Assembly: GCA_023014485.1 (NCBI GenBank)
Contig: JAJOZX010002701.1
Coordinates: 294,501-358,500, forward strand
Origin: Bathynomus jamesi
Lineage: Eukaryota; Arthropoda; Malacostraca; Isopoda; Cirolanidae
Reading direction: 5' to 3'
Length of the DNA: 64,000 nucleotides
The stretch's first letter is position 1. Each line of letters begins with the position of its first letter. The notes under the pieces are model-generated. The model was not told where the DNA came from and ran no database searches. It worked only from the letters and a program-made list of their open reading frames with translations. The position numbers and the translations under genes are program-made. Shown in pieces: positions 56,101 to 64,000 of this stretch.

Positions 56101-57363
56101 AATTCTCAGGTGTCCTCTTCTATCTTCTTTAAGCGTCACTTCTACGTTATTCATATCTCCTATCACCACCTTTTCCTCCTTCATGCATACCTTCATATCC
56201 ATTTTACACATAGTTTCCTTCCCTATTAACCAGGGCACATCTCCTTTCAGTATTTCCGTTTTTATATACACTTTTTGTCCTCCTATATTGACAGGAATTT
56301 CCATGATGCCTCTTGATGGGAAGCTCGTCTTCCCAAAGGTAAAGACCTTTTTTGATGTTACAGTCTTTGCCCTCATTCTCTTAAGCTCCTCCTTATCCAA
56401 CTCCATCACTATCTTTGATAGTCATAGTTCTCCACATACTGTTGATTTGCATCCAGTGTCTAAAATAGCTTCAATATCTCCCCATTCTTCTTCCTCAGTT
56501 ATGACCTCACTCACGTAAATCTTCTCTTCTTTCTCCTCCTCGTGTTTCTTCTCTTTATCATTATCAGATCGACTAACCATCCCTTTGTTTTTATAATGCT
56601 TTGGACAATCATAGGCCCAATGCCATTCGGATTTGCAGATTGTACATGTTGTTACCTTTCCCTGTTGGTTCATCGGGTTTCTTCTTCCGGCTCCTTTCCT
56701 GCTCCAATTTCCTCTCCATCGACCTCCACCTCTATTGTTTAATCCTCTTCCTCCACCATATCCACGATTCATCTGGTCATGTTCCAACCACTCCTCTCCT
56801 TTTGCTTCCTCCTCCAAGGTTTCAAATATCCTCCTCATTATTCGTGTCACCGTTTCATATTTCATCTCCTCCTTTCCACATGCTGATAAAACTAATTGTT
56901 TTTGTTGTTCAGACAGGCTCGCTTGTTCCAGCACATGAAATCCCTTCACTTCTCCTTCAAACATCTCTCTACCTAATGTTGTTTTACAGTCCTTCGCGTT
57001 TTTTTCATACCGGAAAATGTAATCCTTCATCGTTTCACCCACTTCCCTCTTGATCTTGAAATACTTCTTCATATTTTCATAATTCTCCATCAAAGTCTCC
57101 TTTTTATACACTTTATCCAGAACTGACAAAATAATTGCTGCACCACCTTCTTGTTTAAGACTTCCTCGACTAATATCTTCGGTCACCTCCCATGCCTTCC
57201 CTCCTAAATTCATCCTTATTTCCAAACCAGGGTATACCACTTCTTCGCACACGATCAACCAATCCTCTACTCTCCCTCTCCAACTTCTAAATTCTTCTTG
57301 CTTCCCGTTGAAATGTGGACATCCTCTTCTCATCCTCCAGTCTCCACTGTCTTTATTGCTCAT
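53130..57363 (-). pseudogene. Copia-type gag-pol, two UGA stops and two frameshifts
   Basis: Gag (57363 downward) has no homology I can name beyond a C-x2-C-x4-H-x4-C knuckle (CTICKSEWHWAYDC, about residues 240-253) preceded by an RG-rich stretch. The protease has AILDTGCKS, and eight codons later an in-frame TGA (56422-56424). The integrase has an HHCC-type finger (H...H, CDICKRY), VALDLGELEG, ILTDNGGEF and PWSNGLCEKTVG. A one-base deletion near 55672 lies between the first two acids. A second shift near 54815 precedes the reverse transcriptase, with TRWVVTEK, KARLVARGF, TLDIATAYLQGE and AHVDDF. RNase H has YADASFG. A second TGA (53520-53522) comes before the final RNase H segment, with a late TDSKTLMKAI block. 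The Gag-PR-IN-RT-RH order defines the Copia superfamily. Confidence 0.9.
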
Positions 57364-57382
57364 GTTGTCGAATTCGAACCAC

Positions 57383-57394
57383 GCTCTGCTACCA
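57383..57394 (-). promoter_or_regulatory. Primer-binding site, initiator tRNA-Met type
   Basis: On the coding strand TGGTAGCAGAGC lies one base after the 5' terminus. Its first 11 bases complement the 3' end of eukaryotic initiator tRNA-Met including CCA. Confidence 0.75.
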
Positions 57395-57395
57395 G

Positions 57396-57445
57396 TGATA
57401 AAAAGTAAAATAATTTCTCACCTTCAATTTATTTACTTTTTATCA
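57396..57445 (-). repeat. 5'-side terminus: 50-bp TG...CA hairpin
   Basis: TGATAAAAAGTAAA (57396-57409) is inverted at 57432-57445. Only 50 bp separate the target duplication from the primer-binding site, too short for a normal LTR and unlike the other terminus. Confidence 0.85.
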
Positions 57446-58146
57446 ACAACTTCCTTGATTCACTGTCAAATGTGGAGAAAGCGGCTTGGATATCATTAAA
57501 AAATGTTGTTGAAAAGACTATAGAACAACTGTTAGCCAGAGACTATAGAACAATTGTTAGCCACATGTTGAAATGATATGAAAAACTTGGTTGCAACATG
57601 AGTGTAAAACTGCATTTCCTTCACAGCCACTTGGAGTACTTCCCTGAGAAACTTGGAGCGGTTAGTGAAGAACAAGGTGAAAGGTTCCATCACGACATAA
57701 AAAACATGGGAAAACGATATTAAGGAAGATGAAATGTCAATATGATGACTGACTACTGTTCGTGTTTGAAGAGAGATGTTACCGAACCAAATTTTAAAGA
57801 GATCTAAAAAGAGGAAATGTACCCAAATCTGCTTATATATATAACCAAAGCAAAGTAATCTAAAATGATTCTTTCTGTGAATTTTATTGTATTACTGTTC
57901 TTTTACTCAGATTTAAATAAAGTTCTTTTGGTGTTAAGTTGAAAGTTTTTAATTTGTTTCCAAATGTTTAATCTAATATTATGTTATATGAGCATAAAAT
58001 CAGTTTGTTTTTTAATGATTTTGAGAGAAAATCTGATGTGATAGCAAAACACTGATACCAGATTTGGAATCAGCACCCCCAAATTGTATTATTCCACGTA
58101 CTTTCAAAGAAACAAATTTTTTTCATTTGTATACTAGTGTTATATA

Positions 58147-58340
58147 CAGTGTTGGAAGTAGCGGTAGCGCCGCTGTTTTTGAGAAAAAGTAGAGAAAGCA
58201 GTAGGGACGCTATATTTTAAGAGGAATTCCAACCGCTACTCGCTACTTTTAAAGTGAATAAAAAACATTTTTGTTCTTATAGTTTACAAGGCAATACTAT
58301 TACAATACATAAAAGCAATGAAAAACTAAATTTGGGCCGC
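58147..58340. mobile_element. hAT terminus fragment
   Basis: CAGTGTTGGAAGTAGCGGTA has the form of a hAT end. No partner end or transposase found. Confidence 0.4.
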
Positions 58341-58467
58341 TAACAACGACGTGGTGGTGCTCGGAAGTCTGCCTGCTTTATCAGCTGGAATGGGCTATAT
58401 TTAGCTTGGTCAGAATCGAGTTCCTGATGCTGCCGCATACATGTAGTCACACTTGTTTTATTATAAG

Positions 58468-58662
58468 TAAGTAATGCTCCAAAATGTGTTCCACAATGTT
58501 GCTGATAGATTCGAACTCTATAGAGATATTGATGGTGCTCATGTAGAATCATAAGCTTAGGTATTCATTAAATGTATGCCTTCTATTATATTGTTATTGA
58601 ATTTTACCCTCTTTGCTAAGTTTTCACTGGAATAGAGGGGGACTTTATAAACACCCTGTATA
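58468..58662 (+). mobile_element. mariner 3' end
   Basis: The plus-strand frame MLQNVFHNVADRFELYRDID ends in a stop at about 58553. The terminus ACTTTATAAACACCCTG follows, then TATA. It resembles the C-terminus of the palindrome's transposase at 48268. 5' truncated. Confidence 0.75.
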
Positions 58663-58763
58663 TATTATATATCTTGTGTTTTTTAATTGTTTTTTTTAGG
58701 AACTGTTTTATACTATTTAATTAATTTCTCAGTGGTTAGTTAATGTTGATTATGGGGTTAAAG

Positions 58764-58948
58764 CAGGGGTTCTCAAATGGGGATACGCGACGTTCTGCTT
58801 TGAAACTAACTTTCACATGGAAAAGTACCCTCAAAAGTGAGTGTAGCGGCTACACCGTCGTTTGAGCAATTTTGAGTAGGGGGGTCGTACGGAGCACTTG
58901 CCGAAGCCATCAAGGGGTACGCAGCCGAAAAAAGGTTGGGAAGTCTTG
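58764..58948. mobile_element. hAT-type MITE, 185 bp
   Basis: CAGGGGTTCTCAAATGGGG and the imperfect inverse AGGTTGGGAAGTCTTG are flanked by a perfect 8-bp duplication GGTTAAAG (58756-58763 and 58949-58956). Subterminal GTACGCAGCCG is typical of this hAT group. Confidence 0.85.
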
Positions 58949-58956
58949 GGTTAAAG

Positions 58957-59390
58957 AAATGATTGCTTTAAAAAAACACTTTTATTTACAATTTCAAAAA
59001 CAAATGACAGAAGCGGTTTGATTACTTAGTCAAGAGGTGACAAAAGTCTAATATTCTAGAAGTTAAATACAAATAACATGGATTTAGTTAATCCACAAGA
59101 TTAACCTTAAAGATGTTCTAACTTAAAAGGGAACGTCTAAGGCAAGCCAAACTCAGAAACAGAGTTACAGGCTAAGCCGAAAGTTCGAGCACCCTAGCGG
59201 CCGTAACTTATGAAGTTGACGACTGAGGAAGTTCCTCTCAAACAAGTTATAAACTCGAAGTGAGAATTAGAAGCTAAGTCATAAGCTTGAGCACCTGGCG
59301 CGGATACAGGAGGGAGGCACGAGGGCTTAACTCCTCTAGTTTTAACCTGAATGACATCTCATATTCCAATAATATTATATAACCTTTGGT
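58957..59390. other. Unassigned DNA
   Basis: No coding frame. GGCGCGGATACAGGAGGGAGG (59297 onward) is inverted, with mismatches, at about 60042-60072, so this and 60010-60300 may be two sides of one undefined element holding the tRNA cassette. Confidence 0.4.
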
Positions 59391-59412
<22 letters not shown>

Positions 59413-59421
<9 letters not shown>

Positions 59422-59695
59422 TCAACTGCAAAGAACACGCAGTATAAATAACGTAAAGAAACGACGCTTGTATAGGAGATATTCCGCGCAAGACGAGAGA
59501 GAGAGAACGGTCCATGGTGTAATGGTATCGCGTCTGACCGGCAATCGGAAGATCCCGGGTTCGATTCCCAGGTGGTTACCTCATTTTTTCATTTGTTCCG
59601 TTCTCTCTCTCTCGTCTTGCGCGGAATATCTCCTATACAAGCGTCGTTTCTTTACGTTATTTATACTGCGTGTTCTTTGCAGTTGAATGTATATA
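59413..59695. repeat. Perfect 98-bp inverted repeat around a tRNA-like unit
   Basis: 59413-59510 and 59598-59695 are exact inverse copies. The first tRNA-like unit occupies most of the 87 bp between them, and the left arm's last GG overlaps its first two bases. Confidence 0.95.
59509..59580 (+). tRNA. tRNA-like Pol III unit, copy 1 (isotype uncertain)
   Basis: 72 bp with an exact A box (TGGTGTAATGG) and B box (GGTTCGATTCC), and TTTTTT 5 bases downstream as terminator. An anticodon arm TCTGA/TCGGA encloses the loop CCGGCAA. This would give anticodon GGC (Ala), but the usual U33 is missing. The T stem has one mismatch and the acceptor ends (GGTCCA and TGG..ACC) pair only with a bulge. It looks like a tRNA pseudogene or a tRNA-derived repeat rather than a working tRNA. 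Confidence 0.55.
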
Positions 59696-59777
59696 ATGTT
59701 ACGGCATGCGGGAGGTGCCCCCTTGGGGCATTGGTTTCTGCGAGTATGTAGAAGAATTACGGCATTTGGAAGAGTGA

Positions 59778-59849
59778 GGTCCATGGTGTAATGGTATCGC
59801 GTCTGACCGGCAATCGGAAGATCCCGGGTTCGATTCCCAGGTGGTTACC
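59778..59849 (+). tRNA. tRNA-like Pol III unit, copy 2
   Basis: Identical to copy 1 over all 72 bp and through the following 75 bp, including the T6 terminator and 59 bp of the repeat arm (59867-59925). The upstream DNA differs from copy 1, so the duplication unit is tRNA plus 3' flank. Confidence 0.55.
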
Positions 59850-59925
59850 TCATTTTTTCATTTGTTCCGTTCTCTCTCTCTCGTCTTGCGCGGAATATCT
59901 CCTATACAAGCGTCGTTTCTTTACG

Positions 59926-60447
59926 ATATATATATATATAAATACTATATATTATTATATTATATAATTATATTATATAATACTATATAATATTGGCCTA
60001 GCAATATTTACATGACACCAGCATGACAAATCCTAAACCTCCCTCCGTCCTGTATCTGCGCCTGAGCACCTTGGCAGCCCTGACTCAAATTCTACGACTG
60101 AAGAAGCTAAATAATGCGTACGGTCGAAGAAACTCCTTAACAGTTAACCCATAAGGTTGAACCTTTCAGAATCCTCAAAATAAAAGGGTAAGCTTGGAAC
60201 GTAAGTTCTCCAGCACAATTCGAAGGAATATGCCTAGCTGGCGAAGATACTTTCTCATATTTCCATTTGGAAACTAAAAATATTAAATAAATTAAAAATT
60301 AAATTAAAATTATTAAATCCAAATTTGTACAACAAAATATTTATTAAAAACATCTTATTTTATATACAATACGTGTGCAATACTAAAAAAATAAAATATA
60401 TATTTCCTATAAGAAATTAGTCATTATATATATATATATATATATGT
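59926..60447. other. Unassigned AT-rich DNA
   Basis: TA-rich stretch to about 60000, then DNA without a recognised frame. Confidence 0.4.
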
Positions 60448-60632
60448 ATACACACCTTTGGTAAGCTTCCGTCCGAAACATTCTGACGAAGGTCAAGCTT
60501 TTCACTCCACCTCAGACTTAGAGTTTAACGTGGAATCAGAACCACGCCCCACCAGCAGCCCAGCGTCTTAACCACTAGGCCACCCAGGGTACCCATTTAT
60601 CTACCGCTAACCACTATACCACCGAGGCGCGC
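60448..60632 (-). mobile_element. tRNA-derived SINE, copy 2, with two A boxes
   Basis: On the minus strand the head has TGGTATAGTGG and, 37 bases later, TGGCCTAGTGG, followed by the B box GGTTCTGATTCC. The 3' part AAGCTTGACCTTCGTCAGAA matches the SINE at 28299. Bounded by (TA)n on both sides. Confidence 0.75.
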
Positions 60633-60663
<31 letters not shown>

Positions 60664-60665
60664 TA

Positions 60666-60710
<45 letters not shown>

Positions 60711-60722
60711 GTATATATATAT
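60633..60722. repeat. (TA)n tract
   Basis: About 75 bp of TA with minor interruptions, then a short TA-rich linker. Confidence 0.9.
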
Positions 60723-61120
60723 CAGACATGGGGTCATTACAAGGTTTATCATTATCATTACCAGAAATTTTTCATTATCATTACAGCATTTTTGTTTCAT
60801 TATCATTACATCATCATTACAAGCCCTTCATTATCATTGTAATGATCATTACAATACTGAATATACTGAATAAGCGCTCCACTGGTGCACTGGAGGCAGG
60901 GATGCAAAGATGCTTGGCAGTAACAGATACGTCAGGATACAGATGTGCATTGTCCCTCCACCATGTCAGGGGATTGCAGTCCTCATCAATGCAAGGCTGG
61001 TCAAGGTAGCTGTCCACCTGGCTGACAATAAGGTTCTGAGAAGCTGTACAGGGAGCTGGAGCAGCCATAAAATTGAACAACTTGTACCGCTTTGGTGCTG
61101 GCTGGGACTGGGAGGAATCA
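60723..61120 (-). pseudogene. hAT transposase C-terminus (BED-type family)
   Basis: The terminus CAGACATGGGGTCATTACAAG is followed on the minus strand by a frame with PLTWWRDNAHLYPDVSVTAK and IPASSAPVERLFSI, the hATC domain. ATCATTAC-type repeats fill the 3' end. The N-terminus is lost toward the (CA)n tract at 61128. Confidence 0.75.
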
Positions 61121-61148
61121 GAAAAAACACACACACACACACTATATA

Positions 61149-62121
61149 AGCACACCGGACAAAAAATTAGTCACCCCTAATAGCACCGATAGTAGGAAGT
61201 TCAAGGTCACACAGAGGGCGCTGATGTAGCATTGGTAAGTGACAAGTAGCGGTGACGTAGCACACAGGATCAGATCTGTTTCGTGAGGTGGTGAAGAACA
61301 AAGTGTGTGTTGGATATAGTCTGCAAAATGGGTCGTGAGGCAGACGTTACTCAGTGGCAAAAAGGAGCCATCGTGTTTGGCAGAGCCCACGGACACAAAA
61401 TGTCTGAAGTAGCCCAATTTGTTGGTGTGTCAACGCGTACTGTCCAGCGAGTTTACAGAGAGTGGTGTAGTTCGCAATCAACTGACAATCGACGGCGTAA
61501 CTGTGGCCGAAAAACAATTCTCGACAATAGGGGCCGCCGCCATGTTTCTCGTCTAGTAACTGCAAATCGTTTTCAAACCAGAAAACAATTGCTCCAAGAA
61601 ACCAATGAGGTTCTCCAGCGACCAATTTCCGAACGGACATTGCGACGAGAACTGCATGCGATGGACATCTGGAGCAGGGTACCACGGAAGAGGCCGCTGT
61701 TAACAGCAAGTCACAAATTGGCACGTTATAAATGGGCTCAGAGGCACAAAAACCGGACTGCGGCAGATTGGAAACGTGTAATTTGGTCCGATGAGTCCCG
61801 TTTTTGTTTGTTCTCCAATGATGGGAGGCGACGAGACGGACGAGTACATCGCAGGTCCAATGAAGCCTTTAATCCTGAATGCGTCGAAGGTGTTGTTCAG
61901 GCTGGAAACAGAAAGTGAAGCGCAGGAATAGACACCCACGGACTCTGGCGGAACTTCGGGACCGGCTGATGAACGAGTGGCAGCAAATCGATGTTCAGTA
62001 CATGCACAACCTCGTAGAGTCTCTGCCTCGCCGGATTCGTGCGGTTATCAAGGCCAGAGGCGCCGTCACACGTTATTAGGTACATTCTGAGAGGGGTGAC
62101 TAATTTTTTGTCCGGTGTGCT
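61149..62121 (+). mobile_element. Tc1 element, deletion derivative, copy 2
   Basis: Same ends as 27292-28255 and flanked by TA. 973 bp. Confidence 0.95.
61328..62079 (+). pseudogene. Tc1 transposase, N- and C-terminal parts, copy 2
   Basis: From ATG 61328 the frame runs unbroken through both helix-turn-helix regions (SEVAQFVGVSTRTVQRVYRE, SERTLRRELHAM) and the first catalytic block WSDESRFCLF (61790-61817), up to VVQAGNRK at 61918. A deletion then joins it, in another frame, to TLAELRDRLMNEWQQIDVQY and a stop at 62079. The second and third catalytic acids are absent. The DNA-binding half is intact here, unlike copy 1. Confidence 0.85.
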
Positions 62122-62144
62122 TACATATATATATATATATGCTA

Positions 62145-62400
62145 CAACTCAAATGGTCCCCTGAGGAACTTTTATGCTATACAGACAGTGCATGAAATAA
62201 GGAACTCTCGTTTGAGAAAATAAGCAGATAGCTGGTGAAGGAAGTTATATTTTGGAGTCTCTTTGCTAGCGACCCGTTGCCCACGTTGAGCTTTCATTAT
62301 GAAAGAGAAAAACTTTAGTATTTGTCATTTACTATTATTTATTCGGACTATAGTGGATTTAATTTTTCCCAGAAGAGTTCTCGTTTCATGCACGGCCTGT
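62145..62400. mobile_element. MITE related to 51250-51480
   Basis: CAGTGCATGAAATAAGGAAC (left) and the inverse of CCGTGCATG...GAACTCTTCT (right) match both orientations of the segment at 51290. The internal AGATAGCTGGTGAAGGAAG is the inverse of 51451-51470. Confidence 0.6.
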
Positions 62401-62429
62401 GTGTAACACACGCACGTGTGTATGTATTA

Positions 62430-62445
62430 TATATATATATATGTA

Positions 62446-62514
<69 letters not shown>

Positions 62515-62532
62515 ATATATATATATATATAT
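62430..62532. repeat. (TA)n tract with GT interruptions
   Basis: About 100 bp. Confidence 0.9.
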
Positions 62533-62534
62533 GA

Positions 62535-62647
62535 TGAATAAAACCACGAAGGAAAGGAAACACAAAATGGTGCTCAAGCGCTTTCGTCCAATGACATCCT
62601 CAGGAACACTGAAGTACATAAAAGGGTAACAGCCTATATATAGGTTA

Positions 62648-62648
<1 letters not shown>
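62535..62648. mobile_element. Penelope-like element end fragment
   Basis: GGAAACACAAAATGGTGCTC and AAGCGCTTTCGTCCAATGAC resemble the ends of Penelope-like elements and share AGCGCTTTCGT with the palindrome at 62785. Confidence 0.4.

Positions 62649-62680
<32 letters not shown>
62649..62680. repeat. Poly(A) tract of about 30 bp
   Basis: Uninterrupted A run, followed by TACA/CATA repeats to about 62740. Confidence 0.9.
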
Positions 62681-62683
<3 letters not shown>

Positions 62684-62725
62684 ACATACACACACATATA
62701 CATACATATCTATATATACATATAC

Positions 62726-62740
<15 letters not shown>

Positions 62741-62786
<46 letters not shown>
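62741..62786. repeat. (TA)n tract
   Basis: About 45 bp of TA before the palindrome. Confidence 0.9.
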
Positions 62787-62788
<2 letters not shown>

Positions 62789-62892
62789 CAAACAACCACA
62801 AGGAAAAGGAAACACAAAGTCCGAGCGCTTTCGTGATATATCACGAAAGCGCTCGGACTTTGTGTTTCCTTTTCCTTGTGGTTGTTTGCTTA
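62785..62892. repeat. Perfect 108-bp palindrome without spacer
   Basis: 62785-62838 and 62839-62892 are exact inverse copies. The centre is GTGATATATCAC. The arms contain AGCGCTTTCGT. Confidence 0.95.
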
Positions 62893-62922
62893 TTAATAAG
62901 GTCACGTATTATTTTGTGATTC

Positions 62923-62929
<7 letters not shown>

Positions 62930-62968
<39 letters not shown>
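62930..62968. repeat. (TA)n tract
   Basis: About 38 bp of TA before the Penelope-like element. Confidence 0.9.
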
Positions 62969-62972
<4 letters not shown>

Positions 62973-62994
62973 AGAAGAATCAACACAACGACAA

Positions 62995-64000
62995 ACATTT
63001 TCATTTATTTGTACATCAGACGTTTCGACAAATCTTTTGTCATCATCAGTGAGTTAAGTCTTAAAACCTTAAAACAAAATTGAAAAGTGAAAGTTACATC
63101 AATACAATATTAAAACCATTAAAATTAAAACCTTAAAGCAAAATGAAAATTGCATCAATACAAAATTAAAATCATTTAAATTTCATCACTATAAAAACTA
63201 AAATTAAATTAAATTTCATCACTATAAAAACTAAAATTAAATTACCTCAATAGGTAAATACACAATGTTTACATCCACCTCCATACTTGGCAAAGTCTAA
63301 GGGAATACTGGATGGTCAGAGGATTAGAAAGGATATGTCTGTGAAAAACGGTTGGTTAGTTTAAAAGAGTTGTAATTTGTAGGATGATATTATTAAGGGA
63401 GGGTTTGTTTCTATAGATGTACAAAGATTCTAAAATTCGGAGTTCTGTACGGTTATTGGATCTAGTTAAAATTTCAAACTGAGTTTTGTGAAGGGGATTG
63501 GTCGTTTTCATTACTATGGTTTCTAATTGCGGATTGTGGAGGGCTACTGAGGGGACGGTTGGTACGGACTGACAAGCCCAAATGTTGAGAAAGGCGCACC
63601 TCCAGTTGGAGTTGAGTGCTGCCAATATACGCAGCCTTACAGCTGTCGCACGTGTATTTGTAAACAACATTGGGGCATACAGTTTTGGGGAATTCATCTT
63701 TGAACTTTAAAAAATTTGATAATTTAAGTGGGTTGACGAAGGCGAATCTAAAATTTATTTGGGGATAACTAGACTTGAGTAGTTTGGACAATTCACCTCG
63801 AATACGCAATGATAAATAACCATAAAAAGGTAATTTAATATATCTGGTTTCTTTTTGTACTGTAGTTATGGGGAGTTTAGTCCAAACTACTCAAGTCTAG
63901 TTATCCCCAAATAAATTTTAGATTCGCCTTCGTCAACCCACTTAAATTATCAAATTTTTTAAAGTTCAAAGATGAATTCCCCAAAACTGAATTCCCCAAA
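62995..64000 (-). mobile_element. Penelope-like element, 3' part with inverted duplication
   Basis: CATCAGACGTTTCGACAAAT and CTTTTGTCATCATCAG (63014-63049) have the form of Penelope-like ends. A GIY-YIG endonuclease lies upstream on the minus strand. 63683-63790 is inverted at about 63877-63985, as often seen in these elements. The window ends inside. Confidence 0.75.
63356..63809 (-). pseudogene. Penelope-like protein: GIY-YIG endonuclease domain
   Basis: From 63809 the frame encodes a Lys-rich linker and then VYKYTCDSCKAAYIGSTQLQ and RLSQHLGLSVRTN, the GIY-YIG nuclease core, with VY and YIG as the two halves of the signature, Arg in the helix, and a C-x2-C pair. It continues with SAIRNHSNEN and ends at a shift near 63478. 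The other frame then gives FEILTRSNNRTELRILESLY and KPSLNN, the usual C-terminus with the conserved Glu. The reverse transcriptase is not in the window. One frameshift. Confidence 0.8.

Larger units (their letters stand above)
52952..57445 (-). mobile_element. Copia-type retroelement with two different hairpin termini
   Basis: 4494 bp, flanked by the exact 5-bp duplication ACAAC (52947-52951 and 57446-57450). It is confirmed by the empty site in copy 1. It carries a gag-pol on the minus strand, a primer-binding site and a polypurine tract. The two TG...CA ends (52952-53105 and 57396-57445) are unrelated in sequence. Confidence 0.9.
52571..57723 (+). pseudogene. Unnamed arthropod multicopy protein, copy 2 (split)
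   Basis: Same degraded frames as copy 1, with identical frameshifts. The protein was therefore already dead before the tandem duplication. The Copia-type element separates KLMKDDN from FLDSLSNVEKAAW. Confidence 0.6.
52481..58048 (+). repeat. Tandem duplication, copy 2, split by a Copia-type element
   Basis: 52481-52951 and 57446-58048 together reproduce copy 1. The break falls in AAAGATGACAAC|TTCC, with ACAAC present on both sides. Confidence 0.95.

Noticed and set aside
54377..56742. Plus-strand open frames rich in Ser, Pro and Leu
   Set aside because: They are antisense shadows of the purine-rich Copia-type gag-pol on the minus strand.
62322..62905. Open frames encoding Ile-Tyr repeats
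   Set aside because: Simple translation of TA tracts.

Overview
This is a window of repeat-dense animal nuclear DNA, most likely from an arthropod (a chelicerate or crustacean would fit). I see no prokaryotic gene layout and no confident single-copy host gene. Almost every coding trace belongs to a mobile element: BEL/Pao and Copia LTR retrotransposons, CR1-type and Jockey-like LINEs, a Penelope-like element, hAT, Tc1 and mariner transposons, tRNA- and 5S-derived short elements, and many short inverted-repeat elements. The arthropod guess rests on this family mix, on AT-rich DNA full of (TA)n tracts, and on recurring CCTAACC motifs. It is an inference.

Layout: 1-8042 holds a MITE, a mariner 3' end, a hAT terminus, and a DDxD Tc1-like element (2975-7815) into which a hAT (3498-6937) jumped. 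8043-15164 is a complete but frameshifted BEL/Pao element. A 36-bp minisatellite (15571-16342) leads into a decayed hAT that ends at 18352. 18420-23720 carries three unclassified transposon-type proteins; one is an unassigned DDE-like transposase with inverted repeats of about 150 bp. 25102-30159 is mostly MITEs, a mariner, a Tc1, a SINE and a 5S rRNA-derived segment, joined by TA tracts. 30214-35190 is a CR1-type LINE with an intact esterase ORF1 and an ORF2 split by a miniature hAT. 36246-38593 encodes a zinc-finger protein with a tyrosine-recombinase-like C-terminus. 38878-51230 is a run of Tc1/mariner derivatives; one hosts a nearly intact LINE with a 2A-like motif (40475-44450), and another is a giant palindrome (48178-49072). 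51412-58048 is a tandem duplication whose second copy is split by a Copia-type element (52952-57445). 58147-62400 has hAT and mariner ends, a palindrome with two tRNA-like units, a SINE and a second Tc1 copy. The window ends in a Penelope-like element (about 62995-64000).

The genes do not form a pathway. What they show is a history of insertion. Exact target-site duplications let several nestings be read directly: hAT in Tc1, mini-hAT in CR1, LINE in mariner, Copia in a duplicated pseudogene. Many non-autonomous copies keep only the transposase N- or C-terminus and both ends. The most unusual structures are the Copia-type element with two different hairpin termini instead of matched LTRs, the tRNA palindrome, the inverted mariner duplication, the unclassified DDE element and the recombinase-like gene with Cys where the catalytic Tyr is expected. 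Frameshifts and stops are described where seen. Several reading frames begin at non-ATG codons because their true starts are lost, so starts are approximate.
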